Source: an uncultured Acidobacteriota bacterium
GTDB taxonomy: Bacteria; Acidobacteriota; Vicinamibacteria; Fen-336
DNA: 64,000 nt
Assembly (NCBI GenBank): GCA_902826455.1
Contig: CADEEV010000002.1
Location: 62,001 to 126,000, forward strand
Direction: 5' to 3'
A model generated the notes under the pieces. That model searched no databases, was not told the DNA's origin, and saw nothing but the letters and a program-made list of their open reading frames with translations. Made by a program: the position numbers and the translations under genes. Shown piece by piece: positions 20,556-28,750 of the stretch (its first letter is position 1; each line of letters opens with the position of its first letter).

Positions 20556-20561
20556 ATTCTA
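20556..20561 (-). promoter_or_regulatory. -10 hexamer of the FHA-GAF-PP2C gene
   Basis: TAGAAT on the minus strand ends 13 nt before the start codon, giving a leader of about 6 nt without a Shine-Dalgarno. It sits in the 22-bp gap behind the VWA gene. Confidence 0.45.
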
Positions 20562-20564
20562 CGC

Positions 20565-21500
20565 CTAGCCGCGCGCCTTGCGCCGCTTGGTCGCGAAGTA
20601 GCCCTTGCGGACGCGGACCACGGCGTCGGGACGGTCGACCTTCACCTCGATCTTGCGGAACAGGCTGTCGGGCGGCTTCTTCGGGGAGTAGGCGAGCAGG
20701 TAGTGCTGGTGCAGCTCGGCCGAGATCTCGGTGAAGATCTTCAGCAGCTCGCCGACGCGGTCGGGGAAGAAGTACTGCCCGCCGGTCTCGTCGGCCACGG
20801 TCTTGAGGAAGCCCTTCGGGGGAGCCTCGCCGGTCGTGCCGCCGCGGATGCCGACGGAGTAGATGGTGGCCTCGACCGAGCGGGCGTAGTCGACGACCGG
20901 CTTCTGGCCCATGCCGCTCGTGGTGTCGTCGCCGTCGGAGAAGATGATCACGGCCTTGCGGCCCGGGCGGTCCTTGATCCTCTCCAGGGCGTACTGCAGC
21001 GCGTCGTAAAGGCTCGTGCCGCCGAAGGCCTGCAGGCCCTGGATGAAGTTCTCGAGGCGGTCCTGGTCGCTCGTGAACTCGGCGCTGCCCTTGACGCTCT
21101 CGTTGAACCCCACGACGAGCGCCTCGTCCTCCGGCTCGAGCTTGCCGATGAAGCTGCTCGCGGCCTCCTGGAGGAAGGTCATGTTGGGCTTCATGCTGCC
21201 GCTCGCGTCGAGGACGAGGGCGATCGAGAGCGGGATCTTGTCGGCGCCGCCCTTCGCTTCCTGGAAGATGCTGACGTCCTGCGCGACGCCGTCCTCGAAG
21301 ACCTGGACGTTCCTCGGTCCGAGGCCGCTGATGAAGCGGCCCGCCTTGTCGTGGACCACGGCGGTGATCGAGACGAGGTCGACGTCCACCTCGAGCGTGA
21401 ACGGCTTGGGCGTCTGGGCCGGCGTCGGGGCCTGGGCGCGGGCCACGGCGCTCCCCGCGGCGAAGAGCAGGGCGAGCGTTGCGGCGGGGCGGAATTTCAA
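20565..21500 (-). CDS. Acidobacterial VWFA-related domain protein (secreted, MIDAS present)
   Basis: A 311-residue protein with a Sec signal peptide (about 1-22, ending VARAQA), a short Pro/Thr linker, then the acidobacterial VWFA-related pattern: DLVSITAVVHDKAGRFISGL and NVQVFEDGVAQDVSIF. A von Willebrand A domain follows with the metal site LVLDASGSMKPN (D-x-S-x-S type) and FSDGDDTTS. The C-terminus has HYLLAYSPKK and a KIEVKV..RVRKGYFA signature typical of this family. The start is TTG 21500 overlapping the DUF4126 stop (TTGA). The family is abundant in Acidobacteriota and its role is unknown; adhesion or envelope complex assembly is possible. Confidence 0.9.
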   Translation of the reverse strand: MKFRPAATLALLFAAGSAVARAQAPTPAQTPKPFTLEVDVDLVSITAVVHDKAGRFISGLGPRNVQVFEDGVAQDVSIFQEAKGGADKIPLSIALVLDASGSMKPNMTFLQEAASSFIGKLEPEDEALVVGFNESVKGSAEFTSDQDRLENFIQGLQAFGGTSLYDALQYALERIKDRPGRKAVIIFSDGDDTTSGMGQKPVVDYARSVEATIYSVGIRGGTTGEAPPKGFLKTVADETGGQYFFPDRVGELLKIFTEISAELHQHYLLAYSPKKPPDSLFRKIEVKVDRPDAVVRVRKGYFATKRRKARG

Positions 21501-22087
21501 GCGGGGCGTGCCTCGGGCTGGGCGCGGCGCGCCAGGCGCCGGGCCGCGAAGAAGACGAGCAGGACGAGCCCCAGGATCACGACCAGGGGCACCAGGACGG
21601 CGAGCACGAACATCACGAGCGCCAGCGCGTCCTCGAGCAGGCTGATCACCGGATTCGCGAGCCCGGCGGTGAACGTCGTGGAGAGCGCCCGCAGGCCGGA
21701 CTTGGCCGCGTGGGGCACGATCGCGGTGGGAGCACCGACGGCGAGGCCCAGCGCCGCCGCCGTCAAGGGATCGGTCACGCGGCCCATGACCGACGCCGCA
21801 AGCATGGCGCCGGCGGCGGGCCGCAGGATCGTGGAGATCGCGTCCAGCGTATGGTCCACCGCGGGGATCTTGTCCCCGGCGATCTCGAGGACCGTGGCGA
21901 CCGCGAACAGGATCAGCGCGCGGTTCGAGCCGAGGAAGTCGAAGGAGGCGCCGAGCTCCAGCCAGCCGAGCCGCTGGAGGCCTCCCGCGAGCAGCAGCGG
22001 GAGCCAGGCCCGGATGCCCGCGCAGGCCGAGAGCGCGATCGCGAGGCCTACTGCCTGAAGGACCTCGACGAGCGTCGCTTCGTCCAT
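21497..22087 (-). CDS. DUF4126 membrane protein
   Basis: A 196-residue integral membrane protein with about five hydrophobic segments. The N-terminal half has ALSACAGIRAWLPLLLAG and the family-typical KIPAVDHTLDAISTILRPAAGA near residue 75; the central part reads AAALGLAVGAPTAIVPHAAK. The C-terminus is a long hydrophobic helix followed by an Arg-rich tail. Such proteins are annotated only as DUF4126; no activity is established. It sits 10 bp after the upstream secreted protein gene and overlaps the VWA start, so it belongs to the 24502-20565 operon. Confidence 0.82.
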   Translation of the reverse strand: MDEATLVEVLQAVGLAIALSACAGIRAWLPLLLAGGLQRLGWLELGASFDFLGSNRALILFAVATVLEIAGDKIPAVDHTLDAISTILRPAAGAMLAASVMGRVTDPLTAAALGLAVGAPTAIVPHAAKSGLRALSTTFTAGLANPVISLLEDALALVMFVLAVLVPLVVILGLVLLVFFAARRLARRAQPEARPA

Positions 22088-22097
22088 GAAATCGAGC

Positions 22098-22856
22098 TTA
22101 CTCCATCCCCATCTCGATGCGGAACGTCTCGAGGCCCTTCATCTTCTTCTTCGGGAAGCCGGCGTACTCCATGCGGCCCACGTCCTGCTTGACGCGCACG
22201 AAGGTCGGGGCCGCCGGCTTGATCTCGACGTAGATCGAGTTCGCGGCGAGCTCGTGCTCGCTGCCGGCGGCGTCCCGGCCGAAGTACGCGACGCGCAGCT
22301 TGCGCTCGCCGGTGCGCTCGGGGGGCAGCGACAGCCGGAGCGTGATGCGGCCCGGGCGCGTCTCGGGGGGCTCGACCGTGACGCCCTCGGCCGCCGAGGC
22401 CGTCATGCTCTCGGGCGAGAAGCCGAACGCGTTCATGAGGGCTCCCGGAATGTCCGGGTCGGGCTTCGCGTCCGCGTAGGTCGCGACGACCGCCTCGTCG
22501 AGGCTCACCTCGAAGCGCAGCGTCGGGTCGAAGGACGGATCCTTCGTGGACCACGCCTGCCAGAAGCTGGCGCCGCTCACGAGCAGCACCAGCTCGGGCC
22601 CCGCGGCCTCGGGCGCCGCAGCCGCCACCGCGGCGGCCGCGGCCGCGTCGAGGATCTCCTCGCGGCCGTCGTCCTTCTGGATCTTGAGGATGCGGCCGCG
22701 CGGGATAGACAGGCGGCCGTAGGGCGTCTGGACCTTGTAGATGCCGCCCTCGATGCCCAGGGTCTTCCCGGACACACGGTCTCCGTCGTCGAGGGTGTAG
22801 ACGTCCGCGAAGACGGGCACGGCGGCGAGGAGGCACAACGCGGCGATCGAGCGCAT
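22098..22856 (-). CDS. Secreted protein of unknown function
   Basis: A 252-residue protein with a Sec signal peptide (MRSIAALCLLAAVPVFA). The mature N-terminus has VYTLDDGDRVSGKTLG and QTPYGRLSIPRGRILKI, a small SH3-like repeat pattern often seen in secreted proteins of Planctomycetes and Acidobacteriota. An alanine run (about residues 78-95) separates it from a beta-rich C-terminal domain with DPTLRFEVSLDEAVV and LRLSLPPERTG. I do not recognise a defined family. The start ATG 22856 overlaps the preceding stop as TGATG, indicating coupled translation with the PATAN-DnaJ-TPR gene. Its role is unknown. Confidence 0.75.
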   Translation of the reverse strand: MRSIAALCLLAAVPVFADVYTLDDGDRVSGKTLGIEGGIYKVQTPYGRLSIPRGRILKIQKDDGREEILDAAAAAAVAAAAPEAAGPELVLLVSGASFWQAWSTKDPSFDPTLRFEVSLDEAVVATYADAKPDPDIPGALMNAFGFSPESMTASAAEGVTVEPPETRPGRITLRLSLPPERTGERKLRVAYFGRDAAGSEHELAANSIYVEIKPAAPTFVRVKQDVGRMEYAGFPKKKMKGLETFRIEMGME

Positions 22857-24502
22857 CAGTTCTTCCCGAAGAGTTTCTTGAGGAATCCCGGCTTCTGCTC
22901 CTCCTCGGCGAGCGGCACCTCGGGGGCCAGTTCGAGAGCCTGCGCCGCCGCCTCCTCGTGCTCGGGCTTCAGCTCCAGGACTCGCTGGAACTCGTGAAGC
23001 GCCCGCGCCTTGAGACCGCTCGCCTTGTAGAGCTCGCCGAGCGCCAGGTGGGCCTCGACGTTCTTCGGGTCGTCCTGGACCACGCTCTGGAGCTGCTCCT
23101 CCCCGCGCTTCAGCCACTTGGGATTCTTGAGATAGGCCTTGCCCAGCAGGACGCGGATGCGGTTCTTCATCCGCGGCTCCGCGCCGGCCACCGCCGGCTC
23201 CAGGAGCTGGATGGCGTCCCAGTACTTCTCCTTGGCGAAGTAGGCGTACGCCTTCCGGAAGGCCTCTTCCGACTGGCGCGCCTCCTGCTCGGGATCGAGG
23301 GGGACTTCCGGTTCGGGCGCCGTCACGACGATCGTGCCTCCCGGCGGGATCCGCGGCGTGCGCGAGGCAAGGTCGGCCTCGTAGTTGCCGCGCGTGCGCG
23401 GATTGCGCAAGACCTCGTAGGCCTCTCCCAGGCGGATGAAGATCGCCTCGATCTTCTCGCGCAGGTCGCCCAGGGCCGGGTCGTGGTGGGTGTCCGGGTG
23501 GAACTTCTTCGCGAGCTTGAAGTAGGCCTCCTTCACCTGGGCCTCGCTCGAGGCGCGCGGGATGCCCAGGACGTCGAAGTGGCTCTTGGTCTTGAGGCCG
23601 TCGAAGGCCTCGAGGACTTCCTGCCGCCGCGCCTCGCGCGCGCGGGTCGTCTCGGTGCTCTCGGCCGGGCCCGGTGGGGGCGCGGGAGTCGCCGGCGACG
23701 GCGGCGCCACGGTCGGGAGGGGCGCACGCGGCAAGGCCCCCGTCTTCGCCGGCTGACCCACGGGCCGCGTGTCCGGCTTCGGCTGCGGCTTCGGAGGCAG
23801 GGGCAGGAACTCGACGACGCCCGTCGACACGAGGCCGAACAGCGAGCGCAGCGTGTCGTCGTGGACCATGGGGATCACCTGGAGCAGCTCGCGGGCGCTC
23901 AGGGTTCCGTCGATGCGCGAGAGCACGTAGCCGTCGGCGGGGCTGAGGGCGATCTTCTGGAAGCGCAGCAACGGATCGGCCGAAAGGCCAAGGATGCGGT
24001 CGATGTCGCCGAGGGCGAAGCGGATCACGTCGGGATCGTCGATGCTGCGGACTGCCTCGAGGATCATCTCGCCGGTCGACAGGCGCAGGCTCATGTCCGG
24101 CTCGAGGTCGGACTCCTCCTTGTCCTCGAAGGCGTACTCGCCCTCCGACCAGGAGAAGACCTTGCGCAGGATCTCGCGCACATGGACGCCGAGCGCGTCC
24201 TCGAGCTTGTCCTTGTCCATGATCGCGAGCTCGACGAGGACGGCCCCGAGGCGCTTCTTGTCGCGCAGCACGAAGCCCGTCGCGCGCTTCAGGTCGGCCG
24301 CGGACAGCACGCCCTGGGCCACCAGGGTCTCGCCCAGGCGCTCGTCCTTCACGTTGGTGTCCGCGTGGACGATGTGGCCGGCGCGCAGGTACACGCTGCG
24401 GCGCTCGCCCTCACGCGTGAAGTGCAGGAAGCCGGTCTTGCGGCCGACGTAGAGCTGTCGAAGGACCTCGGGAAGCAGACCCTCGGTCAGGGAGCCCTTC
24501 AT
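22856..24502 (-). CDS. PATAN/DUF4388 - J-domain - TPR protein
   Basis: A 548-residue cytoplasmic protein combining three modules. The N-terminal PATAN (DUF4388) domain (about 1-110) reads GSLTEGLLPEVLRQLYVGRKTGFLHF and YLRAGHIVHADT. A second helical region (110-230) ends in a Pro-rich linker (about 235-290). A J domain (about 305-375) has the HPD triad in KKFHPDTHHDP near residue 335. Tetratricopeptide repeats (about 430-520) include LALGELYKASGLKARALHEF. The combination suggests a scaffold or DnaK co-chaperone linked to two-component or motility signalling. The start ATG 24502 is preceded 15 nt upstream by TATACT. It heads the operon running to the VWA gene. Confidence 0.88.
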   Translation of the reverse strand: MKGSLTEGLLPEVLRQLYVGRKTGFLHFTREGERRSVYLRAGHIVHADTNVKDERLGETLVAQGVLSAADLKRATGFVLRDKKRLGAVLVELAIMDKDKLEDALGVHVREILRKVFSWSEGEYAFEDKEESDLEPDMSLRLSTGEMILEAVRSIDDPDVIRFALGDIDRILGLSADPLLRFQKIALSPADGYVLSRIDGTLSARELLQVIPMVHDDTLRSLFGLVSTGVVEFLPLPPKPQPKPDTRPVGQPAKTGALPRAPLPTVAPPSPATPAPPPGPAESTETTRAREARRQEVLEAFDGLKTKSHFDVLGIPRASSEAQVKEAYFKLAKKFHPDTHHDPALGDLREKIEAIFIRLGEAYEVLRNPRTRGNYEADLASRTPRIPPGGTIVVTAPEPEVPLDPEQEARQSEEAFRKAYAYFAKEKYWDAIQLLEPAVAGAEPRMKNRIRVLLGKAYLKNPKWLKRGEEQLQSVVQDDPKNVEAHLALGELYKASGLKARALHEFQRVLELKPEHEEAAAQALELAPEVPLAEEEQKPGFLKKLFGKN

Positions 24503-24567
24503 ATGCAGTGAAACGGCAGTATAGACCGCGTCATCCTCGAGAGGAACCCGGGGGACCGGGCGGAGGG

Positions 24568-25605
24568 CTACCGCTTCTTGGCGGGAACGCTCTTCGCCTC
24601 GAGCGCCGAGAAGCGGTGCACGAGGGGGATGTCCTTCATCGTGAGCAGGCCCGGCCGGGCCGCCATCAGCTTGGGGATGGCGTTGATCGTGATCGCCGCG
24701 GTGGCCAGGTCGCCGGCGATGCCGCCGGTGATCGTCATGTCGATCGGGGGCAGGCCGTCGATCAGGACGTGATCGCGCGGCGACTCGGCGCCGACGTACA
24801 TCTGCAGGTCGAGGCTGACGGCCAGCTCGCCGTTGCGATAGCCGCGGGCCGACTGCTTGACGCCCGCGGCGTTGCCCGCCGGCACCCGGAGGTAGGCCGT
24901 GTCGAGGTCGCGAGGCGCGATGGCCGGCTCGAGGGTCTCGTCGACCCGGTCGAGCTTCCAGCCGAGGGCGGCGGCGATCATGTGGACCGACTCGGGCAGC
25001 CCGACGTGGCGGACGCTGCCCTCGGTCTTGGCGCGGTTGAACTGCGCGGGGGTGAGACCGGCTCCGACCTTGCGCTGCAGGGGCAGGCGTCGCGTCGCGG
25101 CGTCCACGACGCGGGTGACCGAGACGCGGTTGACCTGAGCGCACGGCGCCGTCAGGAACAGGGCGAGGGCGTCCATGGCGTAGCCGGGGTTGACGCCCGT
25201 GCCGAGGACCGTGACCTTCTTCTTGCGCGCCATCTGGTCGATCTCGCGGAACGCGGCCGCGCGCGACGGCGTGGGGAAGGCGAGCTCTTCGCAGGTCGTG
25301 ACGACGTTCAGGCCCTTCTGCACGAGGGCGGCGATCTGGGCCTTTACGTCCCGCACCGACGACGTCGTGCTGAGGATCGCGACGTCGGCCTTGGTCTTGC
25401 GGAGCAGCTTGGCCGGGTCCCCGATCACCTTCATGCGCAGCTTCTTGGGGAGCCCGAGCACGACGCCGAGGTCCTTGCCGGCCTTGTCGGGGGCGAGATC
25501 GGCGGCGCCCACGACCTTGAGGCCGTCGGTCTCGAGGGCGAGCCGCGCGATGCCCTGGCCGATCGGGCCGAGGCCGATGTGGACGACGCGGATCTCGCGG
25601 CTCAG
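24568..25605 (-). CDS. Dihydrodipicolinate reductase-like / 2,4-diaminopentanoate dehydrogenase-like oxidoreductase, CTG start
   Basis: A 345-residue NAD(P)-dependent oxidoreductase. The N-terminal Rossmann motif is VVHIGLGPIGQGIARLA, followed by DVAILSTTSS and NVVTTCEELAFP. The central domain has GTGVNPGYAMDALALFLT, characteristic of the 2,4-diaminopentanoate dehydrogenase branch rather than of lysine-pathway DapB. The frame contains no ATG, GTG or TTG before the Rossmann strand; the only candidate is CTG 25605, which overlaps the stop of the upstream small gene as CTGA. The commonly called start at 25512 would delete the nucleotide-binding loop. The substrate is unknown; an amino-acid catabolic role is possible. 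Confidence 0.85.
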   Translation of the reverse strand: MSREIRVVHIGLGPIGQGIARLALETDGLKVVGAADLAPDKAGKDLGVVLGLPKKLRMKVIGDPAKLLRKTKADVAILSTTSSVRDVKAQIAALVQKGLNVVTTCEELAFPTPSRAAAFREIDQMARKKKVTVLGTGVNPGYAMDALALFLTAPCAQVNRVSVTRVVDAATRRLPLQRKVGAGLTPAQFNRAKTEGSVRHVGLPESVHMIAAALGWKLDRVDETLEPAIAPRDLDTAYLRVPAGNAAGVKQSARGYRNGELAVSLDLQMYVGAESPRDHVLIDGLPPIDMTITGGIAGDLATAAITINAIPKLMAARPGLLTMKDIPLVHRFSALEAKSVPAKKR

Positions 25606-25829
25606 CGTTCCACCTCGATGCGGCCGATCTCTTCCTCGGCCTCGGCCGAGACGATCACGGTCGATGCGATGGGAAGGAGGCTCGTGAAATTCTTGCCCGA
25701 GGAATCGAGAAGGACTTCGAAGAAACCCTCGGGTGCCACGCGGATCAGGCGGCCCTTCGCGACCTTGGCCCCCAGGGTGTTCGCGAGGATCTCGCTGTAT
25801 ATCCGGATCGGCGCTTCGCGTTCAATCAT
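25602..25829 (-). CDS. Small conserved-looking protein (75 aa) coupled to the DapB-like gene
   Basis: A 75-residue acidic/mixed protein: MIEREAPIRIYSEILANT, then RVAPEGFFEVLLDSSGKNF and a Glu-rich end AEAEEEIGRIEVER. No motif is recognised; predicted strands suggest a small beta fold. A G-rich ribosome-binding stretch precedes ATG 25829. Its stop overlaps the CTG start of the DapB-like oxidoreductase (CTGA), which is the best evidence that it is real: initiation at CTG would rely on ribosomes finishing this gene. It may be an accessory subunit or regulator of that enzyme (inference). Confidence 0.65.
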   Translation of the reverse strand: MIEREAPIRIYSEILANTLGAKVAKGRLIRVAPEGFFEVLLDSSGKNFTSLLPIASTVIVSAEAEEEIGRIEVER

Positions 25830-25960
25830 GCGACACCCCCGCGAGTGCCTTTGGAATCAGCGACTTGGATCTGGGTTGACCCCGGTTCATCGTTCGAAAG
25901 GCGGCACATACTAGCACAACTCCCCCGAGGGTATAATCGCCGCGCTCAAGGCCTGCCTGC
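25830..25960. other. Divergent intergenic region with plus-strand TATAAT
   Basis: A perfect TATAAT (25932-25937) serves the plus-strand cNMP-PATAN gene, giving a leader of about 17 nt. For the minus-strand small gene the best candidate is TAGTAT (25913-25908), with a long G-rich leader. TTGACC at 25876-25881 has no partner at promoter spacing. No RNA structure is evident. Confidence 0.45.
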
Positions 25961-26956
25961 ATGTCCACACTGATCGATCCCGCGTTTCTCAGGGGCTCCG
26001 ACCTCTTCGAGAACCAGCCCGCCGAGGTGCTCCAGGCCGTCCTCGCCCAGGGCCGCGTCGAGGAATATGGCTCGGGCGGCATCGTCTTCCGGCAGGGCGA
26101 GCAGGGCGACCGGCTGTACATCGTGAAGAGCGGCGCCCTCGAGGTGCTGGCGACCCCCGCAGACGGCGCGGAGGCCGTGCCGGTCGCGTACATGGGCGCC
26201 GGAGAGGTGCTGGGCGAACTGGCGCTCCTCACGGGGTCCCCCCGCACCGCCACGGTGCGCTGCCCCGAGAAGGCCGAGCTCTTCGTCCTCGAGAAGCCGG
26301 TGTTCCTGGATCTCATGGACAGCCTGCCGGCCTTCTCGCGCAACCTGTGCCTGGTGCTCGCGAAGCGCCTCGAGGCGACGACCCTCAAGGTTCCCCGCTC
26401 GTCCACGAAGCAGCTCCAGGGAAACCTGCGCTTCTTCGACCTCGCGACCGTGATCCAGACCCTCATCGGGTCCCACCAGACCGGCAACCTCACGGTCACC
26501 CAGGAGGGCAGCAAGCAACGCATCGCGGAGCTGTTCTTCTTCAAGGGCAACATCGCCCGGGCGAAGGTCAAGCAGCTCACCGGAGACGACGCCGTCTTCC
26601 AGCTCTTCCAGTCCCCGCTCGAGGGCGAGTTCTCGTTCACGGGCCGCAACGTCCAGGAGGACGAGGTCCAGGCCGAGGTCACGCTGCCCGGCATCTCGCT
26701 CCTCATGGAGTCCGTCCGGCTTCAGGACGAGCTCCCGTTGCTGCAGGCGCGCATTCCCGACGCGAACCGGGTCTGGAAGCAGAAGGCCTCGCAGCTGCAG
26801 TGGGAGGAGCCGGACACGCTGGAACTCGCGGTCGCGCTCTGGTCGCGCTTCAAGAAGGGCGCGTCCGTCGCGGACCTGCACCGCGACGTGCCGCGCTGCT
26901 CCTACTTCATCTACAGGACGGTCCTGGGAATGGTCGACGCGGGTCTCATCGAGTAG
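25961..26956 (+). CDS. Cyclic-nucleotide-binding - PATAN (DUF4388) regulator
   Basis: A 331-residue protein. A cNMP-binding domain (about 10-130) has IVFRQGEQGDRLYIVKSGALEVL and the phosphate-cassette-like GEVLGELALLTGSPRTATVRC. A PATAN/DUF4388 domain follows (about 150-265): LQGNLRFFDLATVIQTLIGSHQTG, ELFFFKGNIARAKVKQLTGD and FQSPLEGEFSFTG. The C-terminal part (270-331) is helical without a recognisable DNA-binding motif. In place of a classical CRP output it therefore likely works by protein interaction. It is the second PATAN protein within 4 kb and is transcribed divergently from the small/DapB-like pair. A TATAAT sits 23 nt before ATG. Confidence 0.88.
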   Translation: MSTLIDPAFLRGSDLFENQPAEVLQAVLAQGRVEEYGSGGIVFRQGEQGDRLYIVKSGALEVLATPADGAEAVPVAYMGAGEVLGELALLTGSPRTATVRCPEKAELFVLEKPVFLDLMDSLPAFSRNLCLVLAKRLEATTLKVPRSSTKQLQGNLRFFDLATVIQTLIGSHQTGNLTVTQEGSKQRIAELFFFKGNIARAKVKQLTGDDAVFQLFQSPLEGEFSFTGRNVQEDEVQAEVTLPGISLLMESVRLQDELPLLQARIPDANRVWKQKASQLQWEEPDTLELAVALWSRFKKGASVADLHRDVPRCSYFIYRTVLGMVDAGLIE

Positions 26957-26965
26957 AGACCCGGG

Positions 26966-27463
26966 CTAGACCTTGCCGGCCTCTCGGATCTTCTGCTCGA
27001 GCAGCCGGCTCTCCTTCTTCGCGTCGGCGATCTCGTCCGCGAGCCTCGAGAGCTTCTGGCGCTTGGCCAGGAACAGGTAGTTCGCCACCTCGAGGAAGAT
27101 CCCGCTCGCGATGGCGACGCCGAGCGCCTCCAGAGCGAGGTCGACCGACACCAGCCGGTCCTTCTGGCCCACCTGCCACAGCACGTAGATGAGGGCGAGG
27201 CCGAGGCCGTTGATGCCGAGGCCGAAGCTGCCCCGGGCCTTGCGCGCGTCGGCCTCCAGGCGCTCGACCATCGTACGGTTGGCCTGGAGCGCGTCGCGCA
27301 GCGGCGTCGCGTCGGCGATCACGAGGCGGAGCACCTCGCCCCGGACGATCTTGTGCTTGGTGCCGCACGAGCCGCACTTGATATGGTCGCCCTGGGCGTA
27401 CGAATCGGGCACCACCACGTCGGCCCGGCAGTGGATGCACCGTGCACGCTGGGAGTGCTCCAT
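26966..27463 (-). CDS. Zinc-ribbon membrane-associated protein
   Basis: A 165-residue protein. The N-terminal zinc ribbon has CIHCRADVVVPDSYAQGDHI then CGSCGTKH (two C-x2-C knuckles, about residues 9-34). A coiled segment (about 50-78) is followed by two hydrophobic helices (GLGINGLGLALIYVLWQVG; LEALGVAIASGIFLEVANYLF), and a charged C-terminal coiled coil (RQKLSRLADEIADAKKESR). I do not recognise a specific family. It converges with the cNMP-PATAN gene. A TACGCT -10 (27476-27471) ends 7 nt before ATG 27463, predicting a leaderless mRNA. Its function is unknown; a redox or metal-linked envelope sensor is possible. Confidence 0.75.
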   Translation of the reverse strand: MEHSQRARCIHCRADVVVPDSYAQGDHIKCGSCGTKHKIVRGEVLRLVIADATPLRDALQANRTMVERLEADARKARGSFGLGINGLGLALIYVLWQVGQKDRLVSVDLALEALGVAIASGIFLEVANYLFLAKRQKLSRLADEIADAKKESRLLEQKIREAGKV

Positions 27464-27470
27464 CGAGGTC

Positions 27471-27476
27471 AGCGTA
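27471..27476 (-). promoter_or_regulatory. -10 hexamer of the zinc-ribbon gene (leaderless)
   Basis: TACGCT on the minus strand ends 7 nt before the ATG; no Shine-Dalgarno fits in between. Confidence 0.4.
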
Positions 27477-27496
27477 ACACGAGCGTCAAACCCGGT

Positions 27497-28750
27497 TTAG
27501 GCACGCCCCACCCACCTCAGGATCTCGGGCAGCGTCGGACGCTTGCCATACATGAGGATGCCGACCCGGTAGATGCGCGCGGCCCCCCAGTTGAACAGCA
27601 CGATCGTGGCGAGGGTCAGCAGGATCGACGCCGCCACCTGCCAGGCCGGGGGCATCAGCGCCGAGACCCGGAGGAACATCAGCAGGGGAGTCCAGAACGG
27701 CACGAGGGACAACACGGTCGAGAGGGTGCTGTCCGGGCTCGACAGCACCATGGGGAAGAACATGAAGCCCACGATCAGCGGCATCAGCACCGGGAACACG
27801 AGGCTCTGGGCCTCCTGCTGCGAGTTCACGGCGGCCCCCACCGCGGCGTAGAGCGCGCCGTACAGGAAATAGCCCAGCAGGAAGAACACGACGAACAGCA
27901 CCAGGACGACGGGCTGGAGCTCGGGCAGCTTCAGGCCCGAGGCCGAGGCGGCGTGAGCGCCGAAGAACGAGAGCGCCACGACGCAGCTCACCCACACCAG
28001 GAACTGGGTGAGTCCCACCGCGCCGACCCCGAGGAGCTTCCCTGCGAAGAGCTGGACAGGGGAGACCGAGGAGACCATCACCTCCACCACCCGGTTCGTC
28101 TTCTCCTCGATGACGCCGTTCATGAGCGCCCCGCCCCACATGGCCACGGTCGAGTAGAGGGCGATCAGCAGGATCATCGAGAGCAGGAACGAGCCGCCCT
28201 TGTCCTCGCGCTCGCCCGTGTCCGAGAGCCGGATCGTCCTCAGGTCGAGGCGCCTCAGGAGCCCCGACAGCCGGTCCTCGGGCACACCGGCGCCCGTCAG
28301 CCTCACGGCGATCAGCGCGTCCTCCACGGCCTGGCTCATGAGCCCGAGGTCCATGACGTTGCTGACGGTCCGGCCGTAGTACTCGGACTCGGAGCGCGCC
28401 AGGGCGTCCGGCGGCAGGTACAGGTAGCCGTCGAGGCGCCCGTCGAGCACGGCGGCCCGCAGCGCCGTGCGCGCGGCGTCCGTCGTGCCCACGGCCGCGG
28501 CCTCGACCACGAAGCGCGGCTCGCCCAGCACGCGCCGCTCGCGCAGCGCGTGCTCCACCGGCGCGCCCAGGCCGCCGGCGGCGTCCAGCACGGCGATGCG
28601 CAGGGGTTTCCCGCGCTGCGTCGCCATGAGCGCGCTGGGCACGACCGTGAAGGCCGTCATGAACAGGGGTCCGAGGAGCGTCCCGATGAGGAAGGCCTTG
28701 GAGCGCACGCGCTCCACGTACTCCCGCCGCACGATCGCGAAGAGCCTCAC
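27497..28750 (-). CDS. ABC-2 type permease (NatB-like)
   Basis: A 417-residue exporter permease. One N-terminal transmembrane helix (about 17-38, FLIGTLLGPLFMTAFTVVPSA) is followed by a large extracytoplasmic region (about 45-215) and a C-terminal block of about five helices, including LLSMILLIALYSTVAMWGGAL and VVLVLFVVFFLLGYFLYGALYAA. EEKTNRVVEVMVSSVSPVQLFAGKLLG is the hallmark of the NatB/ABC-2 permease family that, with NatA, exports sodium or drugs in Bacillus. The start is GTG 28750 overlapping the ATPase stop as GTGA. The substrate here is not determined by the sequence. Confidence 0.92.
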   Translation of the reverse strand: MRLFAIVRREYVERVRSKAFLIGTLLGPLFMTAFTVVPSALMATQRGKPLRIAVLDAAGGLGAPVEHALRERRVLGEPRFVVEAAAVGTTDAARTALRAAVLDGRLDGYLYLPPDALARSESEYYGRTVSNVMDLGLMSQAVEDALIAVRLTGAGVPEDRLSGLLRRLDLRTIRLSDTGEREDKGGSFLLSMILLIALYSTVAMWGGALMNGVIEEKTNRVVEVMVSSVSPVQLFAGKLLGVGAVGLTQFLVWVSCVVALSFFGAHAASASGLKLPELQPVVLVLFVVFFLLGYFLYGALYAAVGAAVNSQQEAQSLVFPVLMPLIVGFMFFPMVLSSPDSTLSTVLSLVPFWTPLLMFLRVSALMPPAWQVAASILLTLATIVLFNWGAARIYRVGILMYGKRPTLPEILRWVGRA

